NCBI GenBank assembly: GCA_023389045.1
Contig: JAEWEZ010000130.1
Span: forward strand, 1-6,474
Source: Actinomycetes bacterium
GTDB taxonomy: Bacteria; Actinomycetota; Actinomycetes; Actinomycetales; Dermabacteraceae
Length of the DNA stretch: 6,474 bases
Reading direction: 5' to 3'
This document shows positions 1-5,678 of the stretch, one piece after another. Within the stretch, counting starts at the first letter, position 1, and the number at the start of each line of letters is the position of its first letter. Under the pieces are notes generated by a model. That model had not been told where the DNA came from and ran no database searches. It worked only from the letters and a program-made list of their open reading frames with translations. The position numbers were made by a program, and so were the translations under genes.

Positions 1-375
1 CGCCGCCAGTGCGCTCTCGAATCCTCCGGGCCAGATCTGTGCCAGCCGCATCTGCAGAACCATCATGGTGGCTGTGGCGACCCCGATGGCCAGACTCCCC
101 CACCGACTGCGTTCAAAAACACCGAACCAGGCGCCGGCCAGGGGAAGGGCAAGACCGGTCAGCAGGTAGCCGTACAGGGTGATCGGATCGGGAACCGCGC
201 CGCCGGCCACGTCCTTGATCGCCAGCACGGCGCTTTCGATCCCCCAGACGATCAGACACAGCCCTGCGGCTCCGAGCAGCACCAGATCGGCACTAAGCTG
301 TTTGAGCGTGTAGTAGAGCGCGAGCAGAGCGGTCAGGCCGCAGACAAGGTGCACGAGCACCGTCAGCACCGTCAT
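1..375 (-). CDS. Small four-helix membrane protein, unknown function (3' end outside window)
   Basis: Reading the minus strand from an ATG at 375 gives 125 codons without a stop up to the left edge, so the C-terminus is missing. The start is supported by AAGGAG at 386-391, ten bases upstream. Four hydrophobic segments are visible, at about residues 3-24, 29-53, 64-87 and 92-108, separated by short polar turns with few charges (K25, D30, K54, D55, E88, R89, R91). This is a compact four-helix inner-membrane protein with no signal peptide and no obvious catalytic motif. The last visible stretch (Q-M-R-L-A-Q-I-W, residues 108-115) follows the fourth helix, so the protein probably ends shortly past the edge. 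It diverges from pepA across 164 bases. I do not recognise a named family; small integral membrane proteins of this size are common and mostly uncharacterised in actinobacteria. That it is a real gene is fairly secure; its function is unknown. Confidence 0.8.
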   Translation of the reverse strand, partial: MTVLTVLVHLVCGLTALLALYYTLKQLSADLVLLGAAGLCLIVWGIESAVLAIKDVAGGAVPDPITLYGYLLTGLALPLAGAWFGVFERSRWGSLAIGVATATMMVLQMRLAQIWPGGFESALAA

Positions 376-385
376 CTGTGCAGCT

Positions 386-391
386 CTCCTT
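386..391 (-). promoter_or_regulatory. Ribosome binding site of the small membrane protein
   Basis: The minus strand reads AAGGAG here, ten bases before the ATG at 375. It fixes the start of the gene on the left edge. Confidence 0.7.
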
Positions 392-393
392 CC

Positions 394-413
394 GATCATC
401 AGGCGTGATGATC
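394..413. promoter_or_regulatory. Perfect inverted repeat, candidate operator or leader hairpin
   Basis: GATCATCA (394-401) and TGATGATC (406-413) are perfect 8-bp arms around a four-base centre. The repeat lies two bases upstream of the ribosome binding site of the leftward membrane-protein gene. In DNA it could be a repressor operator; in the leftward mRNA it would fold into a hairpin right beside the Shine-Dalgarno sequence. The symmetry is seen directly; the regulatory role is inferred, and no known regulator consensus was matched. Confidence 0.45.
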
Positions 414-460
414 TCGCGTTATTTTCGTTCAGGGTGTCGTTGAGGGATCTCTGTTCAGGA

Positions 461-477
461 TCCGACGTGTCGGACAC
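461..477. repeat. Two overlapping short palindromes in the divergent intergenic region
   Basis: TCCGAC/GTCGGA (461-466 and 469-474, two-base centre) overlaps GTGTC/GACAC (467-471 and 473-477, one-base centre). They lie about 50 bases upstream of the proposed pepA -10 box and could be a regulator site. Short GC-rich palindromes arise easily by chance in such DNA, so this is weak evidence. Confidence 0.3.
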
Positions 478-502
478 CGTCCCTTCCCAGCATGCGCTCT
501 GT

Positions 503-539
503 GTCACCCGAGCTCACAACAGCACCTACGATATGCCCC
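503..539 (+). promoter_or_regulatory. Proposed pepA promoter producing a leaderless transcript
   Basis: TACGAT at 527-532 fits the actinobacterial -10 pattern TANNNT. Seven bases later comes the A of the ATG at 540, which is where transcription would be expected to start. A -35 element at the usual distance (about 503-509, TCACC) is weak, which is common for such promoters. No Shine-Dalgarno sequence precedes either the ATG at 540 or the in-frame ATG at 492. Together this suggests a leaderless mRNA, a frequent arrangement in actinobacteria. The motif is seen; the transcription start is inferred. Confidence 0.5.
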
Positions 540-2000
540 ATGTCAGAGATCACAGTGACCACGAATGACGCCAAGGCCGTTGAGGCCGATGTCCTCCTGC
601 TCCCGATCCTCGCCGGTGAGGATGACGCCCCCGCCACCGTTCCCGGCATCGACGCCATTAGCGAGGCCGTGAAGGACCTCGACGCCCCCACCGGCCGGGG
701 CGAAACCACCCGTATCCCCTCCTTCGGCACCGTCGCCGCCAAGAGCATCGTCCTGGTGGGCGTGGGCGGTAAGAGCCTCGAAGAGCCCAGCCTGGAAGAT
801 CTGCGCCTCGCTTTCGGCGCCGCATCCCGCGGTCTGGTCGGTGTGGACCACGCCGCTCTCGCCCTGCCCGGCGGCACCGCCGAGCAGCTCGCCGCCGCGG
901 TGGAGGGCGCTGCTCTCGGCGCCTACGTGTTCAACACGTACAAGTCCGAGGCCTCCTCCCCCAAACCGCCGCTGGCTCGCATCACCCTCGTGGCTGAGGA
1001 TGAGTCCTCCGCATCTGCCGCGGTGGAGCGCGCCACCCTGCTGGCCGAGACCGTCAATATCGCTCGCGACCTCGTCAACACCCCGCCGAACCTGCTGTTC
1101 CCGGCCGAGTTCGCGCGTCGCGCCGAGGAGGCCGTGAAGGACCTTCCGATCAGCATCACCGTGCTGGATGAGAAGGAACTGGCCGACGGCGGCTACGGCG
1201 GCATCGTCGGTGTGGGTCAGGGATCCTCCCGCCCGCCGCGTCTGGTGCGCCTGGAGTACGCCCCCGAGGGTGCGACCGCGAAGGTCGCCCTGGTGGGTAA
1301 GGGCATCACCTTCGACACCGGCGGTATCTCCATCAAGCCCGCCGCCAGCATGGACGATATGACCTCCGATATGACCGGCGCTGCCACCGTGCTCGCCGCG
1401 ACTGTCGGCGCTGCCCGCCTGGGCCTGAACGTGAAGGTCACCACCTTCCTGGCCCTGGCCGAGAACATGCCCGGCGCGAATGCTCAGCGTCCCGGTGACG
1501 TGGTGACCATGCGCAACGGCATGACCGTGGAGGTGCTGAATACCGACGCCGAAGGCCGCATGGTCATGGCCGACGCCCTCGTGGACGCCGCGGCGACCGA
1601 GCCCGATCTGATCATGGATGTGGCCACCCTGACCGGTGCCGCCGTGGTCGCGCTCGGCACCCGCACCGCTGCCGTGATGGGCACCGAGGCTGGCCGCGAC
1701 GCCGTGATGGCGGCTTCCGAGGCCAGTGGCGAGCCGTTCTGGCCGATGCCGTTCCCGCAGGAACTGCGCAAGACCCTCTCCGGTCGCGTGGCTGACCTGA
1801 GCAATATCGGTGAGCGCCCCGGTGGCATGCTCTCCGCCGGCGTGTTCCTCAAGGAGTTCGTGGGCGAGTGCGAGTGGGCTCACCTCGACATTGCTGGCCC
1901 CGCCTACAGCGCCTCCGGCACCCACGGCTACATGAACAAGGGCGCCACCGGCATGAGCGTGCGCACCGTTCTGGCGGTGCTCGAGCAGCGCGCGAAGTGA
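540..2000 (+). CDS. pepA: Leucyl aminopeptidase (cytosol aminopeptidase, M17 family)
   Basis: A 486-residue cytosolic metallopeptidase that removes N-terminal residues, preferably leucine, from peptides during protein and peptide turnover. M17 enzymes work as hexamers with two metal ions per active site. The N-terminal domain (about 1-165) is variable, as usual in the family. The catalytic domain (about 166-486) holds the full set of residues: K254 and D259 in G-K-G-I-T-F-D-T-G-G, K266, D277 in S-D-M-T-G-A-A, and D336, E338 and R340 in the signature N-T-D-A-E-G-R. These match E. coli PepA K270, D275, K282, D293, D352, E354 and R356 at a constant offset of 16, so the core has no gap. The frame is open from an ATG at 492, but I chose 540: the extra 16 residues do not look like the family's N-terminus, and a -10 box sits seven bases before 540. 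Some bacterial PepA proteins also bind DNA as regulators; nothing here shows that. It has its own promoter and terminator. Confidence 0.95.
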   Translation: MSEITVTTNDAKAVEADVLLLPILAGEDDAPATVPGIDAISEAVKDLDAPTGRGETTRIPSFGTVAAKSIVLVGVGGKSLEEPSLEDLRLAFGAASRGLVGVDHAALALPGGTAEQLAAAVEGAALGAYVFNTYKSEASSPKPPLARITLVAEDESSASAAVERATLLAETVNIARDLVNTPPNLLFPAEFARRAEEAVKDLPISITVLDEKELADGGYGGIVGVGQGSSRPPRLVRLEYAPEGATAKVALVGKGITFDTGGISIKPAASMDDMTSDMTGAATVLAATVGAARLGLNVKVTTFLALAENMPGANAQRPGDVVTMRNGMTVEVLNTDAEGRMVMADALVDAAATEPDLIMDVATLTGAAVVALGTRTAAVMGTEAGRDAVMAASEASGEPFWPMPFPQELRKTLSGRVADLSNIGERPGGMLSAGVFLKEFVGECEWAHLDIAGPAYSASGTHGYMNKGATGMSVRTVLAVLEQRAK

Positions 2001-2032
2001 TCGCCTTGCGCTGAGGCTTCGCCATCATCGAC

Positions 2033-2076
2033 GCGGCGGCGTCGCATCCTCCGGGGTGCGGCGCCGCCGCTATTTT
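2033..2076 (+). terminator. Strong intrinsic terminator of pepA
   Basis: GCGGCGGCG at 2033-2041 pairs perfectly with CGCCGCCGC at 2062-2070. The pairing continues inward, with two G-U wobbles, to a four-base loop at about 2050-2053, making a stem of about 17 bp. TATTTT follows at 2071-2076. It starts 33 bases after the pepA stop and separates pepA from the lpdA-sucB operon. Confidence 0.85.
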
Positions 2077-2187
2077 CTCCCCCGGGTGTTCGTCTGGGCT
2101 CGCCGCGCGCCGGGGTTCCTCACAAGCCAGCCGAGGGGAAACGGTCCGACGGGCCGGTCGCGATGCGTGAGTCACAGTGCATTCGGG

Positions 2188-2217
2188 CCCTTCCCCGGGG
2201 CAGGTGTGCCCTAGCAT
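2188..2217 (+). promoter_or_regulatory. Candidate promoter of the lpdA-sucB operon
   Basis: TAGCAT at 2212-2217 is a reasonable actinobacterial -10 box, preceded by GTGCCC. The -35 region (about 2188-2194, CCCTTCC) is poor. A start near 2224 would give a leader of about 85 bases before the lpdA GTG. The rest of 2077-2309 is GC-rich noncoding sequence. It contains a CCCCGGGG palindrome (2193-2200) and a GTGA-G-TCAC palindrome (2167-2175), with no recognisable RNA element, riboswitch or gene. Confidence 0.4.
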
Positions 2218-2295
2218 GGGACGAAGCAGGCGGCGCCCGCGTCGACCCCGTGCCGAACGCATGCTCCGCGCCGCTGGACAACCCACCCACACATC

Positions 2296-2302
2296 GAGGG
2301 AG
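2296..2302 (+). promoter_or_regulatory. Ribosome binding site deciding the lpdA GTG start
   Basis: GAGGGAG lies seven bases before the GTG at 2310. The frame is open upstream to an ATG at 2163, but that start has no comparable site and would add 49 residues rich in Arg, Pro and Cys, unlike any Lpd N-terminus. Confidence 0.75.
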
Positions 2303-2309
2303 CTCACAG

Positions 2310-3713
2310 GTGGCTGAACAGAAGGCTGACCAGTACGACATCGTGATCCTGGGCGGTGGCAGCGGCGGTTACGCCGCGGCGCTGCGCGGGGCTCAGCTCG
2401 GAAAGACGGTCGCGCTCGTCGAGAAGGACAAGCTGGGTGGCACCTGCCTCCACCGCGGCTGCATCCCGACCAAGGCGCTGCTGCATGTGGCCGAGGTTGC
2501 CGAAGCCCCCTCCGAGGCTTCCGCCCTGGGCCTGGACCTCACCCTGAACAGCATCGACGCTGCCAAGGTGGTGGACTTCAAGGACAAGATCATCGCCCGC
2601 ATGTACAAGGGCCTGCAGGGTCTGGTGAAGTCCCGCAAGGTCGAGTACGTCGAAGGCTTCGGCCGCCTGACCGGCCCGAAGACCGTCACCGTGGAGACCG
2701 CTGACGGCACCCGCGAGCTGACCGGCGAGAATGTGATCCTCGCCTCCGGCTCCTTCTCCAAGACCATCCCCGGGATCGACCTGGGCGGCCGCTTCCTCGA
2801 TTCCGAGGCTGCCCTGAACCTCAAGGAGGTTCCGAAGAACCCGATCATCCTCGGTGGCGGCGTCATCGGCTGCGAGTTCGCTTCGGTGTGGAAGTCGCTC
2901 GGCGCCGAGTCCGTGACCATCATCGAGGGCCTGCCGCATCTGGCCGCCAATGAGGATGAGTCTCTCTCCAAGGCTCTCGAGCGCGCCTTCAAGAAGCGCG
3001 GCATCACCTTCTCCCTCGGTGTGTTCACCGAGAAGGCCGAGCAGAGCGAGTCCGGCGTCAAGGTGACCCTCGCCAACGGCAAGGAGTTCGAGGGCGACTA
3101 CCTGCTGGTGGCCGTGGGCCGTGGCCCGAACACCAAGGACATGGGCTACGAAGAGCAGGGCATCGAGATGGATCGCGGCTTCGTGCTCGCGAACAAGGAG
3201 ACCCTCGAAACCAACCTGCCGGGCGTGTACGCCGTGGGCGACATCGTCCCCGGCCTGCAGCTGGCTCACCGCGGTTTCCAGCACGGCATCTTCGTGGCCG
3301 AGCGCATCGCCGGCCTCACCCCCGCCCCGCTGATCGAGTCGGAGATCCCCCGCATCACCTACTGCGAGCCGCAGATGGGTTCGATCGGTCTGACCGAGAA
3401 ACAGGCCAAAGAGAAGCTCGGCGACGACAACGTCGTGGCCTACGAGTACAACCTCGGCGGCAACGGCAAGTCCCAGATCCTCGGCACCACCGGTTTCATC
3501 AAGCTGGTGCGCGAGAAGGATGGCCCGATCATCGGCGTGCACATGATCGGTGCGCGCATGTCTGAACTGATGGGCGAAGCCCAGCTCATGGTGGCCTGGG
3601 AGGCATTCCCCGAGGATGTCGCCGACCTGCTGCACGGCCACCCGTCCCAGCACGAGGCTATGGGCGAGGCCGCGATGGCTCTCGCCGGCAAGCCGCTGCA
3701 CGCCCACGCCTGA
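2310..3713 (+). CDS. lpdA: Dihydrolipoamide dehydrogenase (E3 of 2-oxoacid dehydrogenase complexes)
   Basis: A 467-residue cytosolic flavoenzyme that reoxidises the dihydrolipoyl groups of E2 and passes the electrons through FAD to NAD+. Starting at GTG 2310, which has a good ribosome binding site, the length is typical of the family. In order: FAD-binding G-G-G-S-G-G at 15-20; the redox-active disulfide C46/C51 in C-L-H-R-G-C-I-P-T-K; the NAD-binding G-G-G-V-I-G at 182-187; the second FAD motif ending in G310-D311; and the C-terminal dimer-interface domain with the catalytic pair H444 and E449 in H-G-H-P-S-Q-H-E. The intact disulfide and His-Glu pair argue for true Lpd rather than mercuric reductase or another relative. 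The L-H-R-G-C form is common in actinobacterial Lpd. It is followed 22 bases later by its E2 partner, so the two are probably co-transcribed. The E3 may be shared by the pyruvate, 2-oxoglutarate and branched-chain complexes and by glycine cleavage. Confidence 0.96.
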   Translation: MAEQKADQYDIVILGGGSGGYAAALRGAQLGKTVALVEKDKLGGTCLHRGCIPTKALLHVAEVAEAPSEASALGLDLTLNSIDAAKVVDFKDKIIARMYKGLQGLVKSRKVEYVEGFGRLTGPKTVTVETADGTRELTGENVILASGSFSKTIPGIDLGGRFLDSEAALNLKEVPKNPIILGGGVIGCEFASVWKSLGAESVTIIEGLPHLAANEDESLSKALERAFKKRGITFSLGVFTEKAEQSESGVKVTLANGKEFEGDYLLVAVGRGPNTKDMGYEEQGIEMDRGFVLANKETLETNLPGVYAVGDIVPGLQLAHRGFQHGIFVAERIAGLTPAPLIESEIPRITYCEPQMGSIGLTEKQAKEKLGDDNVVAYEYNLGGNGKSQILGTTGFIKLVREKDGPIIGVHMIGARMSELMGEAQLMVAWEAFPEDVADLLHGHPSQHEAMGEAAMALAGKPLHAHA

Positions 3714-3720
3714 CGTCCCC

Positions 3721-3728
3721 AGGAGGAG
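3721..3728 (+). promoter_or_regulatory. Strong ribosome binding site of the E2 gene
   Basis: AGGAGGAG ends seven bases before the ATG at 3736 and is nearly perfectly complementary to the 16S rRNA 3' end. It rules out the upstream in-frame ATG at 3616, which lies inside lpdA. It is stronger than the lpdA site, suggesting high translation of E2, which is needed in many copies per complex. Confidence 0.85.
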
Positions 3729-3735
3729 AAGAATC

Positions 3736-5484
3736 ATGTCTGAAACAGTGAAGATGCCCGCACTGGGCGAATCCGTCACCGAGGGCACTGTCACTCAGTG
3801 GCTCAAGGCCGTGGGCGATACCGTCGAGGTCGACGAGCCCCTGCTCGAGGTGTCCACCGATAAGGTCGACACTGAGATCCCCTCCCCCGTGGCCGGTGTG
3901 ATCGAGAAGATCCTGGTCCAGGAGGACGAGGACGCCGAGGTCGGCGCCGACCTGGTCATCATTGGTGACGGTTCCGGTGCCAGCTCCGACGACTCCGGTG
4001 ACTCCGGCGCCGAGGAGAAGGCCGAGGAGTCCGCCGCTGAGGAGAAGGCCGAGGAGCCTGCCGAAGAGAAGACCGAAGAGCCGAAGGCTGAGGAGAAGCC
4101 CGCCGCTGGTGGCTCCGCCTCCGGTGAAGAGGTCAAGATGCCGGCTCTGGGCGAGTCCGTGACCGAGGGCACCGTCACCCAGTGGCTGAAGGCCGTGGGC
4201 GACACCGTCGAGGTCGACGAGCCGCTGCTCGAGGTGTCCACCGACAAGGTCGACACCGAGATCCCCTCGCCGGTGGCGGGCACCCTGCTCGAAATCCGTG
4301 TGCAGGAAGACGAAGAGGCCGAGGTTGGCGCTGTTCTGGCCATCATCGGCGACGGTTCTGCTGCTCCCGCTGCGGAGGAGAAGCCGGCTGAGCCCAAGGC
4401 TGAGGAGAAGGTCGAAGAGAAGGCCGAGGAGCCCGCCCCCAAGGCAGAGGAGAGGCCGGAGCCGAAGGCTGAAGAGAAGCCGGCTGAGCCCAAGGCCGAG
4501 GACAAGCCCGCTCCGAAGGCTGCCGATGCGGTCTCCGGCGCGGATTCCTCCGGCTACGTGACCCCGCTGGTGCGCAAGATGGCGGCCGATGCCGGCATCG
4601 ACCTCTCCGAGGTCAAGGGCACCGGTCTGGGCGGCCGCATCCGCAAGCAGGATGTGCAGGAAGCGATCGACGCGAAGAAGGCTGCCCCGGCTGCTGCCGA
4701 GGCTCCGGCTGCCGCCCCGGCCGCTGCTGCCGCTCCCGCGAAGGCGCCGGCGGTGGAGGTCTCCCCCAAGCGCGGCACCGAGGAGAAGATGTCGCGTCTG
4801 CGCAAGATCGTGGCGTCCCGCATGGTCGAGTCCCTGCAGACCCAGGCGCAGCTCACTACCGCGGTCGAGGTCGATATGACCCGTATCGCCAAGCTGCGTG
4901 GCCGCGCGAAGGATGCTTTCGCTGCCCGCGAGGGTGCCAAGCTCACCTTCCTGCCGTTCATCATGCAGGCCGCTGTGGAGGCTCTGAAGACCTACCCGCA
5001 GCTGAACGCCTCCATCGAAGGCGACATGATCAAGTACCACGGCTCCGAGAACATCGGTATGGCCGCGGATACCGAGCGCGGCCTGGTCGTGCCGGTGATC
5101 AAGAACGCTGGCGACCTGAACCTGGCTGGCCTGGCCCGTCAGATCGGTGAGCTGGGTGCGAAGGCGAAGGGCAACAAGCTGGGGCCGGATGACCTGCAGG
5201 GTGCCACCTTCACCATCACCAACACCGGTACCGGTGGCGCACTGTTCGACACCCCGATCGTGCCGAACCCGCAGGTGGGCATCCTCGGCTGCGGCACCAT
5301 CGTGAAGCGTCCGATGGTTGTGCCGAACGCCGAGGGCGACGACTCGATCGCCATCCGCTCGATGATGTACCTGTTCCTGTCCTACGACCACCGTCTGATC
5401 GACGGCGGCGACGCGGCCCGCTTCCTCACCCATATGAAGAAGCGCCTCGAGGACGGCGCCTTCGAGGGCGAGCTCGGTCTGTGA
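3736..5484 (+). CDS. sucB: Dihydrolipoamide acyltransferase (E2), actinobacterial SucB type, two lipoyl domains
   Basis: A 582-residue core subunit of a 2-oxoacid dehydrogenase complex. It carries acyl groups from E1 on lipoyl arms and transfers them to CoA. Domains in order: lipoyl domain 1 (about 3-78, lipoylated K43 in S-T-D-K-V-D-T); a Glu/Lys/Ala-rich linker (80-130); lipoyl domain 2 (about 131-207, K171 in the same motif); a second Lys/Glu/Pro/Ala linker (208-272); the peripheral-subunit-binding domain that holds E1 or E3 (about 274-311); an Ala/Pro linker (314-343); and the catalytic domain (about 346-580) with H552 and D556 in D-H-R-L-I-D-G. Residues 5-54 and 133-182 are identical. 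Actinobacterial E2 proteins of this layout are annotated as succinyltransferases. In Corynebacterium and Mycobacterium, however, the stand-alone E2 (AceF/DlaT) serves pyruvate dehydrogenase, while 2-oxoglutarate decarboxylation uses the E1-E2 fusion OdhA/Kgd, which recruits it. The substrate is therefore uncertain; the E2 assignment is not. It forms an operon with lpdA. Confidence 0.94.
   Translation: MSETVKMPALGESVTEGTVTQWLKAVGDTVEVDEPLLEVSTDKVDTEIPSPVAGVIEKILVQEDEDAEVGADLVIIGDGSGASSDDSGDSGAEEKAEESAAEEKAEEPAEEKTEEPKAEEKPAAGGSASGEEVKMPALGESVTEGTVTQWLKAVGDTVEVDEPLLEVSTDKVDTEIPSPVAGTLLEIRVQEDEEAEVGAVLAIIGDGSAAPAAEEKPAEPKAEEKVEEKAEEPAPKAEERPEPKAEEKPAEPKAEDKPAPKAADAVSGADSSGYVTPLVRKMAADAGIDLSEVKGTGLGGRIRKQDVQEAIDAKKAAPAAAEAPAAAPAAAAAPAKAPAVEVSPKRGTEEKMSRLRKIVASRMVESLQTQAQLTTAVEVDMTRIAKLRGRAKDAFAAREGAKLTFLPFIMQAAVEALKTYPQLNASIEGDMIKYHGSENIGMAADTERGLVVPVIKNAGDLNLAGLARQIGELGAKAKGNKLGPDDLQGATFTITNTGTGGALFDTPIVPNPQVGILGCGTIVKRPMVVPNAEGDDSIAIRSMMYLFLSYDHRLIDGGDAARFLTHMKKRLEDGAFEGELGL
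3748..4281 (+). repeat. Duplicated lipoyl-domain coding segment inside the E2 gene
   Basis: The 50 codons at 3748-3897 and the 50 codons at 4132-4281 encode exactly the same residues, running from V-K-M-P-A-L-G to P-V-A-G. Sixteen codons differ, all synonymously and nearly all at the third base. The two copies diverge after this block (V-I-E-K-I-L against T-L-L-E-I-R). Confidence 0.9.
4378..4496 (+). repeat. Direct repeats in the second E2 linker
   Basis: A 23-base segment at 4378-4400 recurs exactly at 4474-4496, 96 bases later. Both encode E-K-P-A-E-P-K-A. Imperfect relatives (K-A-E-E-K, P-K-A-E-E-R) fill the interval. Such repeats can expand or contract by slippage or unequal recombination, changing linker length. 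Confidence 0.75.
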
Positions 5485-5526
5485 TCTGAGCTGAGCACTC
5501 GGCGGCCCGCGAGGCCGTGACTGTGC

Positions 5527-5559
5527 GGAGCCCGGCACCTGTGGATGGTGCCGGGCTCC
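5527..5559 (+). terminator. Terminator hairpin after the lpdA-sucB operon
   Basis: GGAGCCCGGCACC (5527-5539) and GGTGCCGGGCTCC (5547-5559) form a perfect 13-bp stem with a seven-base loop, 42 bases after the E2 stop. The sequence after it (GTGCTGTCTCGT) has only scattered T residues, as is common for actinobacterial terminators. Because the next gene runs toward it on the opposite strand, the same hairpin may end both transcripts. Confidence 0.75.
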
Positions 5560-5620
5560 GTGCTGTCTCGTACTGTTGTGTGTGGTTCTCTGCGGTGACC
5601 TCCTGTGTGGTGGGGTTGGT

Positions 5621-5650
5621 GTCCTGCTGTGCTGTGTCCTGCTGTGGTGT
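5621..5650. repeat. 15-bp tandem duplication in a GT-rich intergenic stretch
   Basis: GTCCTGCTGTGCTGT (5621-5635) is followed directly by a copy with one mismatch (5636-5650). The surrounding 5561-5660 is strongly rich in G and T on the plus strand and poor in A and C, unlike the rest of the window. It lies downstream of both converging genes, so it is probably neutral sequence; a role as an extended 3' end of either transcript is possible. Confidence 0.6.
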
Positions 5651-5678
5651 GCTTACGTGGCGCTCAGCTCGCAGCCGT

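Noticed and set aside
543..1925. Long minus-strand open frame opposite pepA (460 codons)
   Set aside because: It mirrors pepA, which has complete M17 motifs. Its His/Gly-rich product is typical of the antisense of a GC-rich gene, and it has no ribosome binding site.
2167..2175. GTGA-G-TCAC palindrome considered as a CRP/GlxR-type site
   Set aside because: The CRP-family consensus needs a six-base spacer between TGTGA and TCACA; here the spacer is a single base, so it does not fit.
2163..2309. N-terminal extension of Lpd from ATG 2163
   Set aside because: It would add 49 residues unlike any Lpd N-terminus and overlaps the proposed promoter; the GTG at 2310 has a good ribosome binding site.
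2304..3794. Long minus-strand open frame opposite lpdA (496 codons)
   Set aside because: Shadow of lpdA codon bias; the sense strand encodes all Lpd catalytic motifs, and the frame runs through the lpdA-sucB junction.
3658..5538. Long minus-strand open frame opposite the E2 gene (626 codons)
   Set aside because: Low-complexity Gly/Leu/Arg product mirroring the repeated lipoyl and linker codons; no plausible start signal.
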